This document shows, piece by piece, positions 24,111 through 36,839 of a stretch of DNA of 64,000 nucleotides. Numbering within the stretch: position 1 is the first letter of the stretch; each line of letters begins with the position of its first letter. Under the pieces are notes generated by a model. It saw only the letters and a list, made by a program, of their open reading frames with translations. It was not told the DNA's origin and did no database searches. The DNA is from Caprimulgus europaeus (Eukaryota; Chordata; Aves; Caprimulgiformes; Caprimulgidae), in NCBI GenBank assembly GCA_907165065.1, contig OU015524.1:29248295-29312294 (forward strand), given 5' to 3'. A program made the translations under genes and the position numbers.

Positions 24111-26567
24111 TCAGGAAGGAAGAAAAAAACTTGCCACTTGAACATAAAGTCCCTTTTTCACCCTAAGTGGTATAAAAATGATAACTCGACATGCCATAGG
24201 TGACCTGCACTGCGCTTTGAACTTCCTGTCTTCTGTTTTTAGAGAAAATCTGTAAAATTGCTTCTGGGAACTGCTCCAACATGTTATCATTTATTTCCCA
24301 TTTAATTTTTTTTTACTTCTATTCTTTTGCCCTTGGATATCAGTCTATTCATCTTTTAAAAAGCTTAAGGCTGAATCAAGTTAGGCAACGGTATACAACA
24401 AGAGGCAGTCTAGTCTCTGAAGGCCCATTTAAGTCTATTTTTATAGAGAGAATCAAATTCCAGTTTACAGTAAGCATATGCTTCAGTTGACATCTGTTTC
24501 TAAGACTTGGATGCTTTGTTTGCATAACAGGCACCAATAAATGGCCTTGTTTTAAGTCTGCTCACTCAGTTGTATTTGGGTTGTTCAGCTGGGGATTTGA
24601 GTTGCAGCTGATCCCCTACCGCTCATAGCAGATACGAAAGGGAAGAAAAAAATCGGAGAAACCCAGTCTTATTTATTAATGCAGATTTCAACATTCTGAA
24701 TGAGCCACTTTCCTTTTGTTACATGACTACTAAATTCTTGTTTGCCCAAGCAGAGGAGGGTTTCAAAGTATCAAATTAAAGATAATAAAAAGTTTAGGGT
24801 TTTAATGTTTTATTTAATAGCGTTTGTATTTTTCTCAACTGACAAAGCCTGGTATTATGAAGAACATGTAATACTGGGAATTAAATGGATGATACCTGTA
24901 AGAAATGCATTTGTTTTGGCAACGTATAATTACATAGTATAGTAATTTTTTTTTAAATGTTATGTTTTCTTTAAGTCTCCATGCCCTACTGATGACACAG
25001 TCTAAAATATTTTGTAAATTAAATTTAATTTCATCTGCTTTCTTGAGAAAACAAATTCTAGACTTCTCAAGGAAAAACACAGAAGTATATATGTTCCTTC
25101 TATAGCTTGCAGAATGTAAGCCTTTATCTGTGAGGTGATGCATTCTGTTGCAATTATGTGATATTTCACTGATGTCTATAATATAATTTAAATACATTTC
25201 TAAGAAACCTAGGAAATGCCTGTAAAGAGGAAGAAAATGTATTAGCTGTATCGCAACCGTATAATTCCTTTGCTTAATAAGTACTGTAGGTTTTTTAAAG
25301 CAATAATATCAGCACTGATTCCTTTTAGTATTTTGAACTTCTCCCCCTGTCCCCCCCAATTATTGTAAAGTGCTCTCTAGTTGTGTACAGAATATGTAAC
25401 ATATTTCAAGTGGATTTACTTATCAACTTTTTCTAGTAGTACCAGCAGCAGTAGTGTGAAATATATCTACTCCATTTACTCTTATCCGTTGCACCTACTT
25501 TCTTTTTTCCCTTTAATTTTTATATATGGTAAAAATTTCATTGAGGAGAGATTTTAGATGACAGGACTGTAATTTTAAACCCAATAGAAGAGGTGTAAGC
25601 AATTTGAGCTTAGCTGAAGCATAATCTTAGGTTGTCAAGAAGAAACCCATTCTCCCTATGCTAATCAATCAGTATATCAACCGACCAATCATCTCCTCAG
25701 CTTAGCATATATCCTAAGGTTTGATATATCTATTAACTGCCCATCATGCAGCTGGTCTCTGGTTGATGAGATTCCCCCTATCTTGGCATTTGGAGGCAGA
25801 CAACTGAGCTATCACAGCCTCAGATAAATACTAAAGTGGAGATTTCAATCCTGCTCCTGATAGCAAAGACAATCCAGGAATATAAAACATATTTTCAGAA
25901 AAGAACACATAGAGAATTGCATTTTCAAGAGTGTGTTATATGTGAAAATTGCATATATTTCATGATTCCTTCTTTCTCCACCCCCCCTACCTTCCCCAGA
26001 AATAACAGGAAATTACTCTTTTATTGTGACTCAAACTCTTAACAGGAAAAGAGAACAACAAGAAAGTGCTAAAATTTGTTGTTGACTGCTAATTACTGTA
26101 ATGGAGAGATACAACTACCTTTTTAAAAAGTTGTTTTACTCATTATTACAGTGTTATTACTTTATTGATGGAGAGCTGTATGAAAATACTGTCACAACAC
26201 GTTTAATCCTTAAGGAAAAAGTTTGAATTTCATAAGTTTATACACCTGCCTCTTCATTTTTTAAGTCTGAGCTCAAAACTCATTAAGATAAACATAATCT
26301 AGGTATTGAAAAGTCTACCTGCTAATATGGGAGTCTGGCATATGGATTTAACGTAGTGTTTCTGGGTCTATCTGAGCAAGAAATGCTGTAAAAACTGACA
26401 ACTTACCACAGTGGATTTGCCATTAGTAAAAATCTGCCTCAAAGAATAAAGTGGCCTAAAGGTTGTAAAACCTTGCTACTCCCTAGGGAGGATCCTAGGG
26501 TCGCCCAAGGTTCACCATGGAACGGAGCACATGATGGAAAATTGTCCCACTCAAATGGCAGTATCAA

Positions 26568-26630
26568 AAGAGATGGGGCCAAATTTCTGTGCTGATATAC
26601 AACTGAGCAATTCCAGAAGTCAGAAAATGT
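26568..26630. repeat. Possible ancient interspersed repeat fragment
   Basis: gagatggggccaaatttctg, tgctgatatacaactgagca and attccagaagtcag resemble the 'gggccaaattctgtgctcatttacacctgtgcaacccc' type of motif I recall from reptile and bird intergenic DNA. Short and diverged, and the family is not known to me. Confidence 0.3.
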
Positions 26631-27955
26631 GTGCTCACTTTAATTAAGAATTTGATGAAATTTCTGTCAAGACCTACCAATGATAAACCTAAACATGTTG
26701 TTATGAGGTTACCTGATAGGCTCTTTCATGCTTTCATTTAATTAAATTGGGTGTATTGATTTGCATTGGTTTTTTCCTTTGTTTTTGAGACTCAGTCCAC
26801 TGTTTTGAAATATATTCTTTCAACACTGAAAAATGGCCTAAGTCCCTAAGCTATGTATCTTAGTCAAAGCACATTATTCTTGACCTAAGAGCACTTCTGT
26901 GTCAGAGCGTAAAAGTGTGTTTATACAGCTCTACAACGTTTTCCAGCAGAATTCTTGTAGCACCTGTGTTGCTCTTTTGCATTATTTATGCCTTGTGGAA
27001 ATAAGAATGTGGTCAGTTAGGTTATAGTTTATTACAGTAACATGGGAAATGTGAAAGTAATCAGGGAAAATTGGTTGTTAATATTTTGGACCACTTTGGA
27101 GACTAAATTCTACTCTTATAACTTTTGTATCTTCTCTTAACATAACCCACTGAAACACTGATTTCCTGGGAAGGACACCCTTGGATTTCGCTCTACAAAA
27201 TGATTTAAAGTAGTATTACTAGCATATACTAATATAAGGCTACTTCATTTCTCAGAAAAACCATGCATATTTCAGATTCAAGGTTCATTCATTAACTAGG
27301 ATACACTGGTGCAATACCAGCTGAAGATCTAGCCTGTTGTATTTGGTGCTCGTGAAAAGTGCTAGGTTGACAGCTATGAGTCTTGAAACCTATTCAGGCA
27401 AAAACCAGCCATGAGCAATAGTTGTGTAAGTTCTCTTGTGTTGCCGTATGAATGCGTGTCAAACCTGACCTGGAAGGATCTGAAGATCTTTGTGATTATT
27501 AATCCTTGGCCTTTCAGAAAAAAAATTCAAATATTTTCCCTCATTATAAATTATTACATTTGCCTTAACTCTTACAGTCTAAATTCATATGGAACATGGA
27601 TCTATAAAGAGATGAGATGTCTGAAAGTGTTTCATCTTGTGCAGCATTCTCACTTAAAGAACTTGTTACAAATCTAATCAGATGAAAACAAGGTTTAGTA
27701 TTGTAAAGAGATTTTGGGCACCTGTTGTAGGATGGTTGCCAGTAGTGTAGACTTTTAAAAATTACACACTTAGCACCAGTTGAAAAAACTTACAGCACCA
27801 GTAGAGAAAGAATCAAGGCTCATTGAATATGGTGACCTCATGATTTTGTTTAAGAATATGTAGGATGCTTGGTCATCTTCTGCCAGTATATGAAGTTCCA
27901 AATACTGAGATATACTGTTTTGTTAGAGGGAGATGGTCCAAAGCCTTCAAAACTG

Positions 27956-27971
27956 AACTGTGCGCACAGTT
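27956..27971. repeat. 16-base perfect palindrome
   Basis: AACTGTGCGCACAGTT is its own reverse complement. The central TGCGCA contains two CpG-like steps in an otherwise CpG-poor region. It could be a site for a dimeric DNA-binding protein, but nothing else supports that. Confidence 0.9.
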
Positions 27972-28151
27972 GTTATTTCTATTTGCACACAGTTAATATC
28001 TCCTGGCAGCACAGAGCAGATGCTTTTTTAATAGTTTGGTAAACTGCGTAGAATGGCAGAGTTCTATAAAGGAGAAAAATACTGAATCAGAAGCTGCTAG
28101 GACCAAAAAGTTATCATCTTTGTTTAGTTAATTTGATGGGGAAAAAAAAAT

Positions 28152-28169
28152 CAAACAAACAAACAAACA
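28152..28169. repeat. (CAAA)n microsatellite
   Basis: Four to five CAAA units following a poly-A run. Confidence 0.85.
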
Positions 28170-31100
28170 TGATAAATTCAAGTTCTAAACATCACTTCTA
28201 AACACAATCAAAATCCTCCAAATAAATTTTACTTTATTTATCTTGAGCACTACATAAGGGTACATAGATCAATTACTCAAAGTTCCATGTTTGGCATCAA
28301 ATACTTGAAGAAGATAAGCAATATTACTAACCAGGGTTAATCTACAGGTTTGTTACGTTCTCTACCCGTGATATATCTGTTAAAAAAACAAATCAAAATA
28401 AAACCCAAAAACCCAAAATAATCCAAAATCTCCATGAAGAAAACACACACACAAAAAAAAAAAACCCAAACCAACTAGTTTCCTCACTTCATCTGTAGGC
28501 AAAAGTGAAATTAGGATATTGAAATTGGCTAGATAGAGATACAAGGCTACAGCTGCGACATGGTTGATATCTGTAAGCTATTGTGAATACTGATCAAAAA
28601 AGCAGTTATTTTATTGAATTATCCAACAATTTGTCTGGATGTGATTCTTTCAAATCTTCCTTTTTGTATAGCTTTTTTTTTAATGAAGCAAATAAATATG
28701 CATGCACTCAAAAATTATTGCTACCTGTTTAAATGGTACAGTTCAAATATCCCTGAATATTGTTTTTCTACAGTTCCCAGAATGAGTGCTCATTTAAATC
28801 AGATATTATGAAAACCCAATGACTAATCCTAAATTCAGGTGTACTACCACTCAGGCTAGGCAGATTGCTAGTTGATCATGCTAAGATGCTCCCTTATCCA
28901 TTATTGGATCTGAAAAAGAGGAGGATTAAGAATTATCTGACTTCTCAGTTAATGTGCAAATCATCTAAAAGCTCAGCTTAGAAAGGTCTTAGAAAGCCGA
29001 ACAGCACTAAAATAATAATAATGTCTTAAGAATGTTTAATAATATAAATGTGCCGTATCATATTTTTAAAGTGAAAATAGAGTTTTATGGTTTATATCTC
29101 AGATAGACTTTTATCTCTCTCCTCCTGTTTTTGTAGTTATGTATAAAGTCCTATAGCTCTATTTTCAATTAATATTTTTTATTGGAATTAGAAGTTGTAG
29201 TTTGGGACAAACTCACACTGCTGAAACTAGGTAAAAAATTCTATTAATTTCAGGCAATAGCAGAAAATAATTTGATAAGCATCTTTGGAAAAGTACATTA
29301 ATATTAATCTATGTACTTTAAACAAAGCCTGAGGGAGGGAAAGAAAAGTGTCTCAGGAAATCTAGTTGTTTAATATATCTGTGATCTTTGCAGGGGTTTT
29401 TTTTCTGTGATACTTATTCCTAGTATTTTTCTCTGCTCTTGGTTATGGTGAAAAAAAACTCTTCACTGAAGACTGAAATACTATTTTTCTATATTTTCAA
29501 GGGATGGGAGAGTCTGTGAACTAGAAGGTATCCTTAATGTTCCATCTTTGCATTTTTAGTCTAGTTCCAGTGTTTGCTTTAGCAATATTTGTTTTTATCG
29601 TTTCTATCGTTCCAATATGTATACTCGCCTTTCAAAACCTGTGAAAAGTATTTAAAAAGAAAAGAGAAAATGCTAGTATTTCAAAACCCTATTATAATGT
29701 ATTTTCAAATATGTCAGACACATCTTTGTTAAAATTAAACCAAGGATTGGTTTTGAGCGAATAGCCCTATATCCTTACAGATGCTGTGGATGGATGCATC
29801 TAAGCTGCTTATTATATTGATGGGTTTTGCTGCTCTGCAGCAAATGAAAACAGGCAGCTGCTTCCTCCATCAAAGCAAAAAGCAGCCTGAGTTTTTATTA
29901 AACGAGTGTTCATTTCTTCTATTGCCAAAATTCTTACACAAAACAAAAGAGCAGTTTTAGCACATTATTGCTTAACTAGACATGAACAACTGACAGCAAG
30001 TGATAAGCCTGTCTGCTTTTCACAACTGGTAATCATTTTTGGAATAGATGTTTTAATATAGTTGAATATAAAATTTTGTAATTTACATCTACAATGGTAC
30101 ATAAATTTATAGATCCAGTTTGTTGCAGGAGAATGAAGGTTATAATCACAAAAGGTTTGTTCCAGTGTTGTTTAATTTTTAATAACTATTTGAAAACTAG
30201 GTAAAAAAAAAAAACCCACACACAACACAAATTCATTCATTTGAAAAAAGGATGTTAAAGACAATCATACAAGTAGATTTGTACAGTGTACCTATTTTTC
30301 TTATGGAAGAGATATGCGTACATTTACAGCTTTGACTTGTTACTGTATTTCCACATCAGTTCCACTGAGCCCCTTAAGTTTGCACTCTAGAAGAAATTTA
30401 CAGATTGTAGACCATCATGTTTCCCTCATAGTCATGAATAATAATGAGAATGAAAGTGAGAGATACAGCACTGAGGCCATTTTGCCTAGGCTGAAGATCT
30501 CAGCCGGTGCTTGTACATATTTTTCAGTGATCTGAATATCATGAATTCTGCTTTAGATTGAAAAGAGAGACAAGAGGCTCTATAAAATGTATGTGCATAA
30601 GGAAAAATGGTGAGATGCGTTTCTCTTTGTATCTTCTATTTCTTCTGGTGTTCTTGTACCTTTTCAAACTCACTTACAGCACTCCTGCTGTGGAAAAGTA
30701 AGCTAGCCATTCTTCCTGCCTCAAATTACTCCTCTTCACTGGACTTAAAAGGTGATTTGCCACGTGCAAAAGTCAGGTGCAGTAAGGCTTGAGTGTAAGA
30801 TGCTACTGTAAAGGCTATTAAATACTTTTCTTTTTTTACACTCTGTGCATTTATCACTGAACTTGCTCGCTTGCAAATACACTCAGATTAAACAATTGGA
30901 CTTTCAAAACAGGTTAGCTCTTCTCTTGACACTTGAGATGGTCAAATGTCCAGAAGGGTGCAGTACTCTGTAGCTGTTCTCCTTTTGAAAATCTGCTCTC
31001 AAATTAAGTTTTGTAGGAAAGTAGTTCCAGGCACACCACTGCAGCCAACTTGGTGATGATGACCCCTCTTTTATCTGCTTATGCTGTAGGTGGGTGTAAA

Positions 31101-34100
31101 CTTAAATTTGAGGATGCAAGTCTGAAAATAGGGGTTTATATGCTACAAACAGAATGAAATAACGAGTGTTTTCAGTCTTTTTTTTTTTCTTACTTAGCAA
31201 TTCCCTCTGTTTCTTCATTTTACTAAAGTGACCAGACTTCTCTTTAGATTATTATGAAAGTAATTTTCTATGGAAGATTTCCACTCTTCTATACATGCAC
31301 TTTATGGCAGCTAAAATATTGAGTATTTGTGGTAGTAGTGCCTTATTACCTAAGTTTGGTTTTTAGATTCAGTACACCTTAGGTGGGATTTTGGATAACC
31401 TGGATTACTGATTATCCTTTCATCTGTGTCACATTTTGCATGCTGTGTGAGCAAGTGAATGAAAATAAAATCTTTACTTTCTGTCTATACTAAGCAACAT
31501 TTTTTTATGATAAAGTTATATCAAAAAGGGACTTGAAGTATGGAGTTTGAAGAAACTTGAGAGCTAGAAGTATTTTTGAGAGCTACCTATGCAAACTAAC
31601 TACAGCAGTACAGTTAATTACAAGTAGTCTTTACTTAAGCAATTACTCAAATTAGAACAACCATGTTATATGTTACTAGTAAGGTGTATTTGGCAGACAT
31701 CCACTATACTTCCACTTTGTACTTATTCTTAATTGTGTTACTAATGTCATCTTTTTTCTTTGACTTGGAAGTGAATTTTAGTGCTCTGTTGAGAGAAGGG
31801 CTTGTAATATTGGTTAGAGCATAATTTTGAAATTTTCTCCAAATTACTGTGCTGTTGAGCCTTGATTTTGACTTGCTCTCTTACTTCTCCAGGACGTCCA
31901 GCAGGTGTACTGCACTTCTTGCTGTGCATGGTGGTGGTGACCTACACAAAAACTAACCAGGATAAGATATTCAAACTTACCTTCCCTTGTGACTTGAATA
32001 CAAGGCGTAGTCAGTAGAAAGTACAGTTTCATACTGTAAAATGTAACAATGCTACAGTGAGAGTGGAAGTACCTTATTTTAAATTCCTAGAATTCCTTAC
32101 ATTAAATTCCTGGTAGAGCCTGTTCCAGTAGATATCTTAGTTTGAAGGATTTTCCATCCACTCTACAGTCTTTTAGTAGAGGAGATGGGGAATAGTTGCT
32201 TCTCTAGATAGGTACTTAATTGAACAGCTCTACACAGTCAATCGTGCTGCCTTAGGTTTTTCTGCTCTTCACCCAACAATGTGTCTTGGTGTCAGGAAGG
32301 ATAAAAAAATCACTTTTCTTAGGGTAAGAAATAATTCATCATTGCTCAGTGCAATTATTGGTGCTTCTTTTGTTCATCTGTTTGCCCATAATGTTTTTTT
32401 TCCCTCCTGCTTTGATGAGTATTAAAGCAAATAAGGTGATTTAATGTAGTCCACAATCAGGACATACTAGTAAAAAAGATCTTTTTGAGTATATTCATCT
32501 GGAGAAAATGACTGACTTTTCAAATTTAAATTGTCTTTGCTTTTGAGGGTTAAGACAGGATTTGTGCAAAATTTATTTGAAACTTCAAATGAATAGGAAG
32601 ACATCTCATAGTTTAATAGTGCAAATAAAAGACAAAATTTTAGTTTTGATGTCAGACATCTGTACGTGTGTCTATGTGAAGTGCTAGGAAAAAGAGACAA
32701 AACTTTCCATTTGGTTTGGCTTGGAAAGGAACTTCTTCATCTCCTAGCATTAAGTGAAGCAGTTGTAGGACAGCTTTATACCTCCTACACAGAGCTTCAA
32801 GGGACGGTTCGCTTGTCACCTCCAGTTGCACCTTTGTTTCCTGTGTGTAGGGTTGGCAGGCAATAGAGCAGAGTTCCACTAATCTTGCACTATGCTAGTT
32901 AAAGTAATCAGTAGCTACTGCAACTTCTTTGTACCTATGCAGCAGTGTGCAGACATAATGGTTCCAATAGTCAAATGCCTTATTTAAAAAGATAGGTCTC
33001 GAATTCTAAGCACTCTATCCTGAGAATTTTCTAATGACATGCTGTTTTTTAAGAACTTCACACCAGATCTCAATATTTGTTATCCAAATGATAACGTTTT
33101 TCTACACCTACCACTGTAGTAAGTGTCATGAAGCTGTCTGGAAGCAGAAATCATCGCTCTTACGGAACTTTTGTAGTGGATCTCCTGCTCCTAGTGGTGA
33201 AAGGATACCTGCCAAGAGTTGAAATGTGGGCAGGTGTTGCTCTGTGAGCACTCTCTCTCCTATGTCTTCAGACATGCCAAATCACAGTCCTTCTTGAGGC
33301 TCTCCTTTAAGCACCAACACAACTTATTTTTTTTATTTGTTTCAATAGAGATTCCGATGTTTTCTGACAACTATTCTCCGTTTTCACATTGTAGTTATCA
33401 AGGTGACAGAGTTTTAAAATCTTCAGTAAATGTCGCAAAATATTTATTTTTGCAAAAAGAAACTCTTCTTTCTCTCCGTTTCCTTTGGAGATTTTTAGCC
33501 TCTCTGTCTAGGACTTGTAGTATAGTTATAGCCTTTTAAATACAAACAGCATTTGGGGGCCTTTGGATATTCTTTTGCCTATACACGTGTAAATAATTGA
33601 CTATCGTGTGTAAGTAATTGCACATGCAAATAGTTTCCCATCCAGTGTTATACATTTATAATCAAATTCATAATACAAAATAAGAATAATTTTATTTTAA
33701 ATCTGAAAGAATTATTTTAAGTGTGTTCAGAGGAAACTTAATCCACATCCATATGTATGTGTTTGCAGGAAATAAATTATGCTTTTCACAGCCTAGTGGT
33801 AGTTGTTAACTCACAGGAATTGCTGCATTTCTGCATTACAGCTGTATGTTTTCTAACAGAAACAGAACTATCTTCTACTTGTAACTTCAAAATGTAGGTC
33901 ATTGTGTTGGTGAATGTAGGTCAGAGTGAAGGGGAAGAAGACAGAATGCAAACTCCTCCACATGTATCTTTAAGCTTATCCCTGTTCTGAAGGTAAAGAG
34001 GCTTACCTACCTGTTCAAGCACAAGAAGCTTTTCCTTTTACTAAAATTAACACAGGTATTCTGGCTTCTTGTCTTAGCTGGAAGCACTGTGTGCTTCCAC

Positions 34101-34519
34101 ACTTGGGACCTGTGTTTGTAAAAGAACTCCTGACTCCTGCTTCTTTAGCTGCCAGCCACTTATGTCATTGCTGAGGTGATACGTCCTTCCTTATGGGGGA
34201 AGGAAGTGAGGAGAAGAGTCGTGTGCATTGCTAATGTCTGCCTAAAGAAGAGCATTGTCTTTCCAAAGGTGCTTTACCCTTCTCTCAGCACAGAGCTATA
34301 TGATACACCTGCAGTTTCAGCTGGTATCAACATTGTAATGGTAGCAGGGGAAAGAAAGGTGACCCCTCATAAAAGATTTAGTGACACCACTCAAAATGCC
34401 CTTTCAATAATAACCGTAGAAAAGTGAGAGACATTTGACTGAGGGTACTGAAAATTCAGATGTTGAAGGATTTTGCTACATTTGACAAACTCGCTCAGGC
34501 TAAAAGTCTGTTGTAAAAG

Positions 34520-34602
34520 TGTTTGGGTTTTTTGTGTTTGTAGGCGTGGGTTTTGGTTTGGTTTTGGTTTTTTTGTTGTTGGTTTGTTGGGGGTTTTTTT
34601 TG
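34520..34602. repeat. G/T-rich low-complexity tract
   Basis: Almost only G and T for about 80 bases, with repeated ggtttt and gttg units and a ggggg run. This kind of tract is frequent in bird introns. Several GG runs could support weak quadruplexes on the + strand. Confidence 0.8.
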
Positions 34603-36376
34603 TAATGTGAGGTATAAATATTATAAATGGTATTAAATTAGCCATGTCTTCACTAAATATTAAAAAAACCACTTTTATTGCTTGAGTATACACCAGTCAC
34701 TACAAAATGAAACATTCTTTATATTATACACTAAAATATTTAAACAGTTATTATATTTATTGCAAAATCTGTCATTTTAGCATATTTCAATGTTCAAAAG
34801 CATTGAAATGCTCAAAAGAGAGATGGAAAATCCTGTACAATTCTTAGTGTATGTTTCACTGAAGAATGGGTGGTCGTGTGTGAATATTTTATTTTAACTC
34901 TTTGCAAGTCTAAGCAAAATAGTTTAGATGTAATCAGCCTAAACTGTCATAAACAAGACAAATACCAATATTACTTCAGTGTTTTTGTCATAAATGTGAA
35001 TTGCCACTATTTTTTTTTTTTTACTTTAAGATCTTTCTCATACAAATGTTATGTGCAAAGTTTTGGACGAGTCCTGTCTAGGCTTTTGCTTGATCTGCAT
35101 GCAGGCAATGCATTCATAAATTTTCCTTATTTATCACTGAGTAAGAGTAGTTCAGAATACTTACTGAATGGAAAGCAAGAGTTAGATATTTGATAGTTAC
35201 AATCATGCTTTAAGTTATTTAAAAGGAAGACAGTTTTTCTCCCAAACTTCTGCTTCTATTAAATAGTTGTGATGTTTTTAAAGTCTCAAGAATAAAAAAT
35301 TATAAAAAATGGTCTATAGGCTGCATATGCATAGTGAGCTGCATGGAATTTATAGTTTACCTGTCTAGAAATAGCTGAACAATGTTCCCACGTGTCTGTT
35401 TTCAAGTTTACTGAAGCCGTTGAATTGTTTGTAGTTCATAATATTAAGTTTCTGTCACATTAATTCATAACACTGTGTGTTATGGGCGGGGGCTAACCCT
35501 AGTTTTTACATGTGGATTGACATCTAAGCATGTTTTTTTGCTGCTAAGCAACAACAGATGGAAAACACATACAACTGTAATTTGGCCACATATGCATTTG
35601 ATTCATCCTCCCTTAGCTTTGGGAACCCAACTCAAGTGTATGAATACGAGTCTGTTTTCCCCAGTCTCCCTCCAGCAATGGAGACTGGTGCCTGCAGGAT
35701 CTGTGCTGCCCTCTCCCTGGGCCACAGCACTTCAGTTAGATGTTCAAGTGTAGGTGGGAAACTGGTTTGGCAAAACAGCAAGTTTTATGAGTGAGCGGTG
35801 TTGAAGGGGTAAATCTGCATGGATGCCTCTAAGTACTTGCCAAGGTTGATAATGACCAGTGTAAGTTTTCTGATGGAAGCTTATAAAGTCATGAACAATA
35901 CAGATTAGGTGAAAAAAAGCATGATTGCTCCTGTCTGTTCCCATATGAGAACTAGAACGCCTCAAACAAAAGTGACAGGGAGGCAAGTACGAATCAGAAG
36001 TTTCTTTACACAGCTCAGTAAAGCTGTGGCGCTTCCTGCCACGGGATCCTGCAGCTATGGAAAGTTTACCACAGTCCACAGAACAGCTAGAAAAATCCTT
36101 TGGTAACTATTAAACAGAACTTATCACTTGTATCTCCTCTCCTCCTCAGGAATTTCTTGAGCCACAACTAGAAATCATGCTGTGATATTGCCCTAGTCCT
36201 GCATTTGTCCGTAGCATATGTTGCTGGTCAATGTCCCTTACCATCAGACTGATGCCTGACCTAATAAAACCTAAGAGAAAATGAGCTAAATAAAAAGAAA
36301 CTGTGAAGAAATGAAATGCCTGTAGAGAACAGCTAATGAAAAAGGAGGGGGCTTCTGTCCACTGTTAGAAACAGGC

Positions 36377-36399
36377 TGCAAGGCCAGGTGGGCCTTGCA
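36377..36399. repeat. GC-rich hairpin, 9-base arms
   Basis: TGCAAGGCC and GGCCTTGCA are exact reverse complements around aggtg. No transposon or terminator context; noted only as structure. Confidence 0.85.
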
Positions 36400-36778
36400 T
36401 CTGGCCTGGTACAAACAGTTTGATGTTCATGTGAATACCCAAATGTCAGAAGTTTCATAGAATTAATTTTAAATTACTTTTAAAGTCTTGACAATTTTAT
36501 GTGTATGTATACAATCATGTGTATGTTTATGTGTGTTTGTATGTATAAAGTGAATTTCTGATTGTTAGTTGGAATTAAATTTATTAAATATTCAGTTCCA
36601 GTGCTTAAATTGTAAGTCTTCCATTAAAAGTCTTACTTGTTTCTTTATTCCATGATATTATGGCAAATTTAGGAAATTAAGTAGTTGGTAGAGGTCTGCA
36701 AATGGTAGTATGTACTCAAATAGTATTTTAGGCAAAAAAAAAAAAAGTTCTAAGAAGTTGAATATCTTTGTTTTGTAG

Positions 36779-36839
36779 GTCTCTGGCCATCTGAAGAAGT
36801 GATGGCTTACTACTGCCTAAAGCACAATGAAATATTCAG
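36779..36839 (+). CDS. CAMKMT: CAMKMT internal coding exon 1 of 5 in window (WPSEE exon)
   Basis: A 61-base exon between a ttttgtag acceptor and a GTAAAG donor. It opens in phase 1 (GT completes a split codon, TGT for Cys if as in human) and reads LWPSEEVMAYYCLKHNEIF, then AG of a split Arg codon. The human protein has IWPSEEVLAYYCLKHNNIF at this place, roughly residues 125-145 of 323. In the protein this segment lies just before the SAM-binding core of the class I (Methyltransf_16/METTL21-like) fold; the 'WPSEEVLA' stretch corresponds to the 'W.SA..LA' helix that many relatives have ahead of motif I. CAMKMT trimethylates Lys115 of calmodulin. The preceding exon was not found in the window. 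Confidence 0.95.

Larger units (their letters stand above)
24111..36778. other. Intronic DNA leading to the first recognised CAMKMT exon; no gene seen
   Basis: No exon or RNA gene recognised. Holds a CAAA microsatellite (28152-28169), a 16-base perfect palindrome (27956-27971), a G/T-rich tract (34520-34602) and a small GC-rich hairpin (36377-36399). The interval 25640-25830 is a weak candidate conserved element. The exon encoding the residues just before the WPSEE segment was looked for and not seen. Confidence 0.45.

Noticed and set aside
32467-32879. Overlapping open frames on both strands near 32.5-32.9 kb
   Set aside because: No family resemblance; mirror frames are common where stop codons are by chance sparse.
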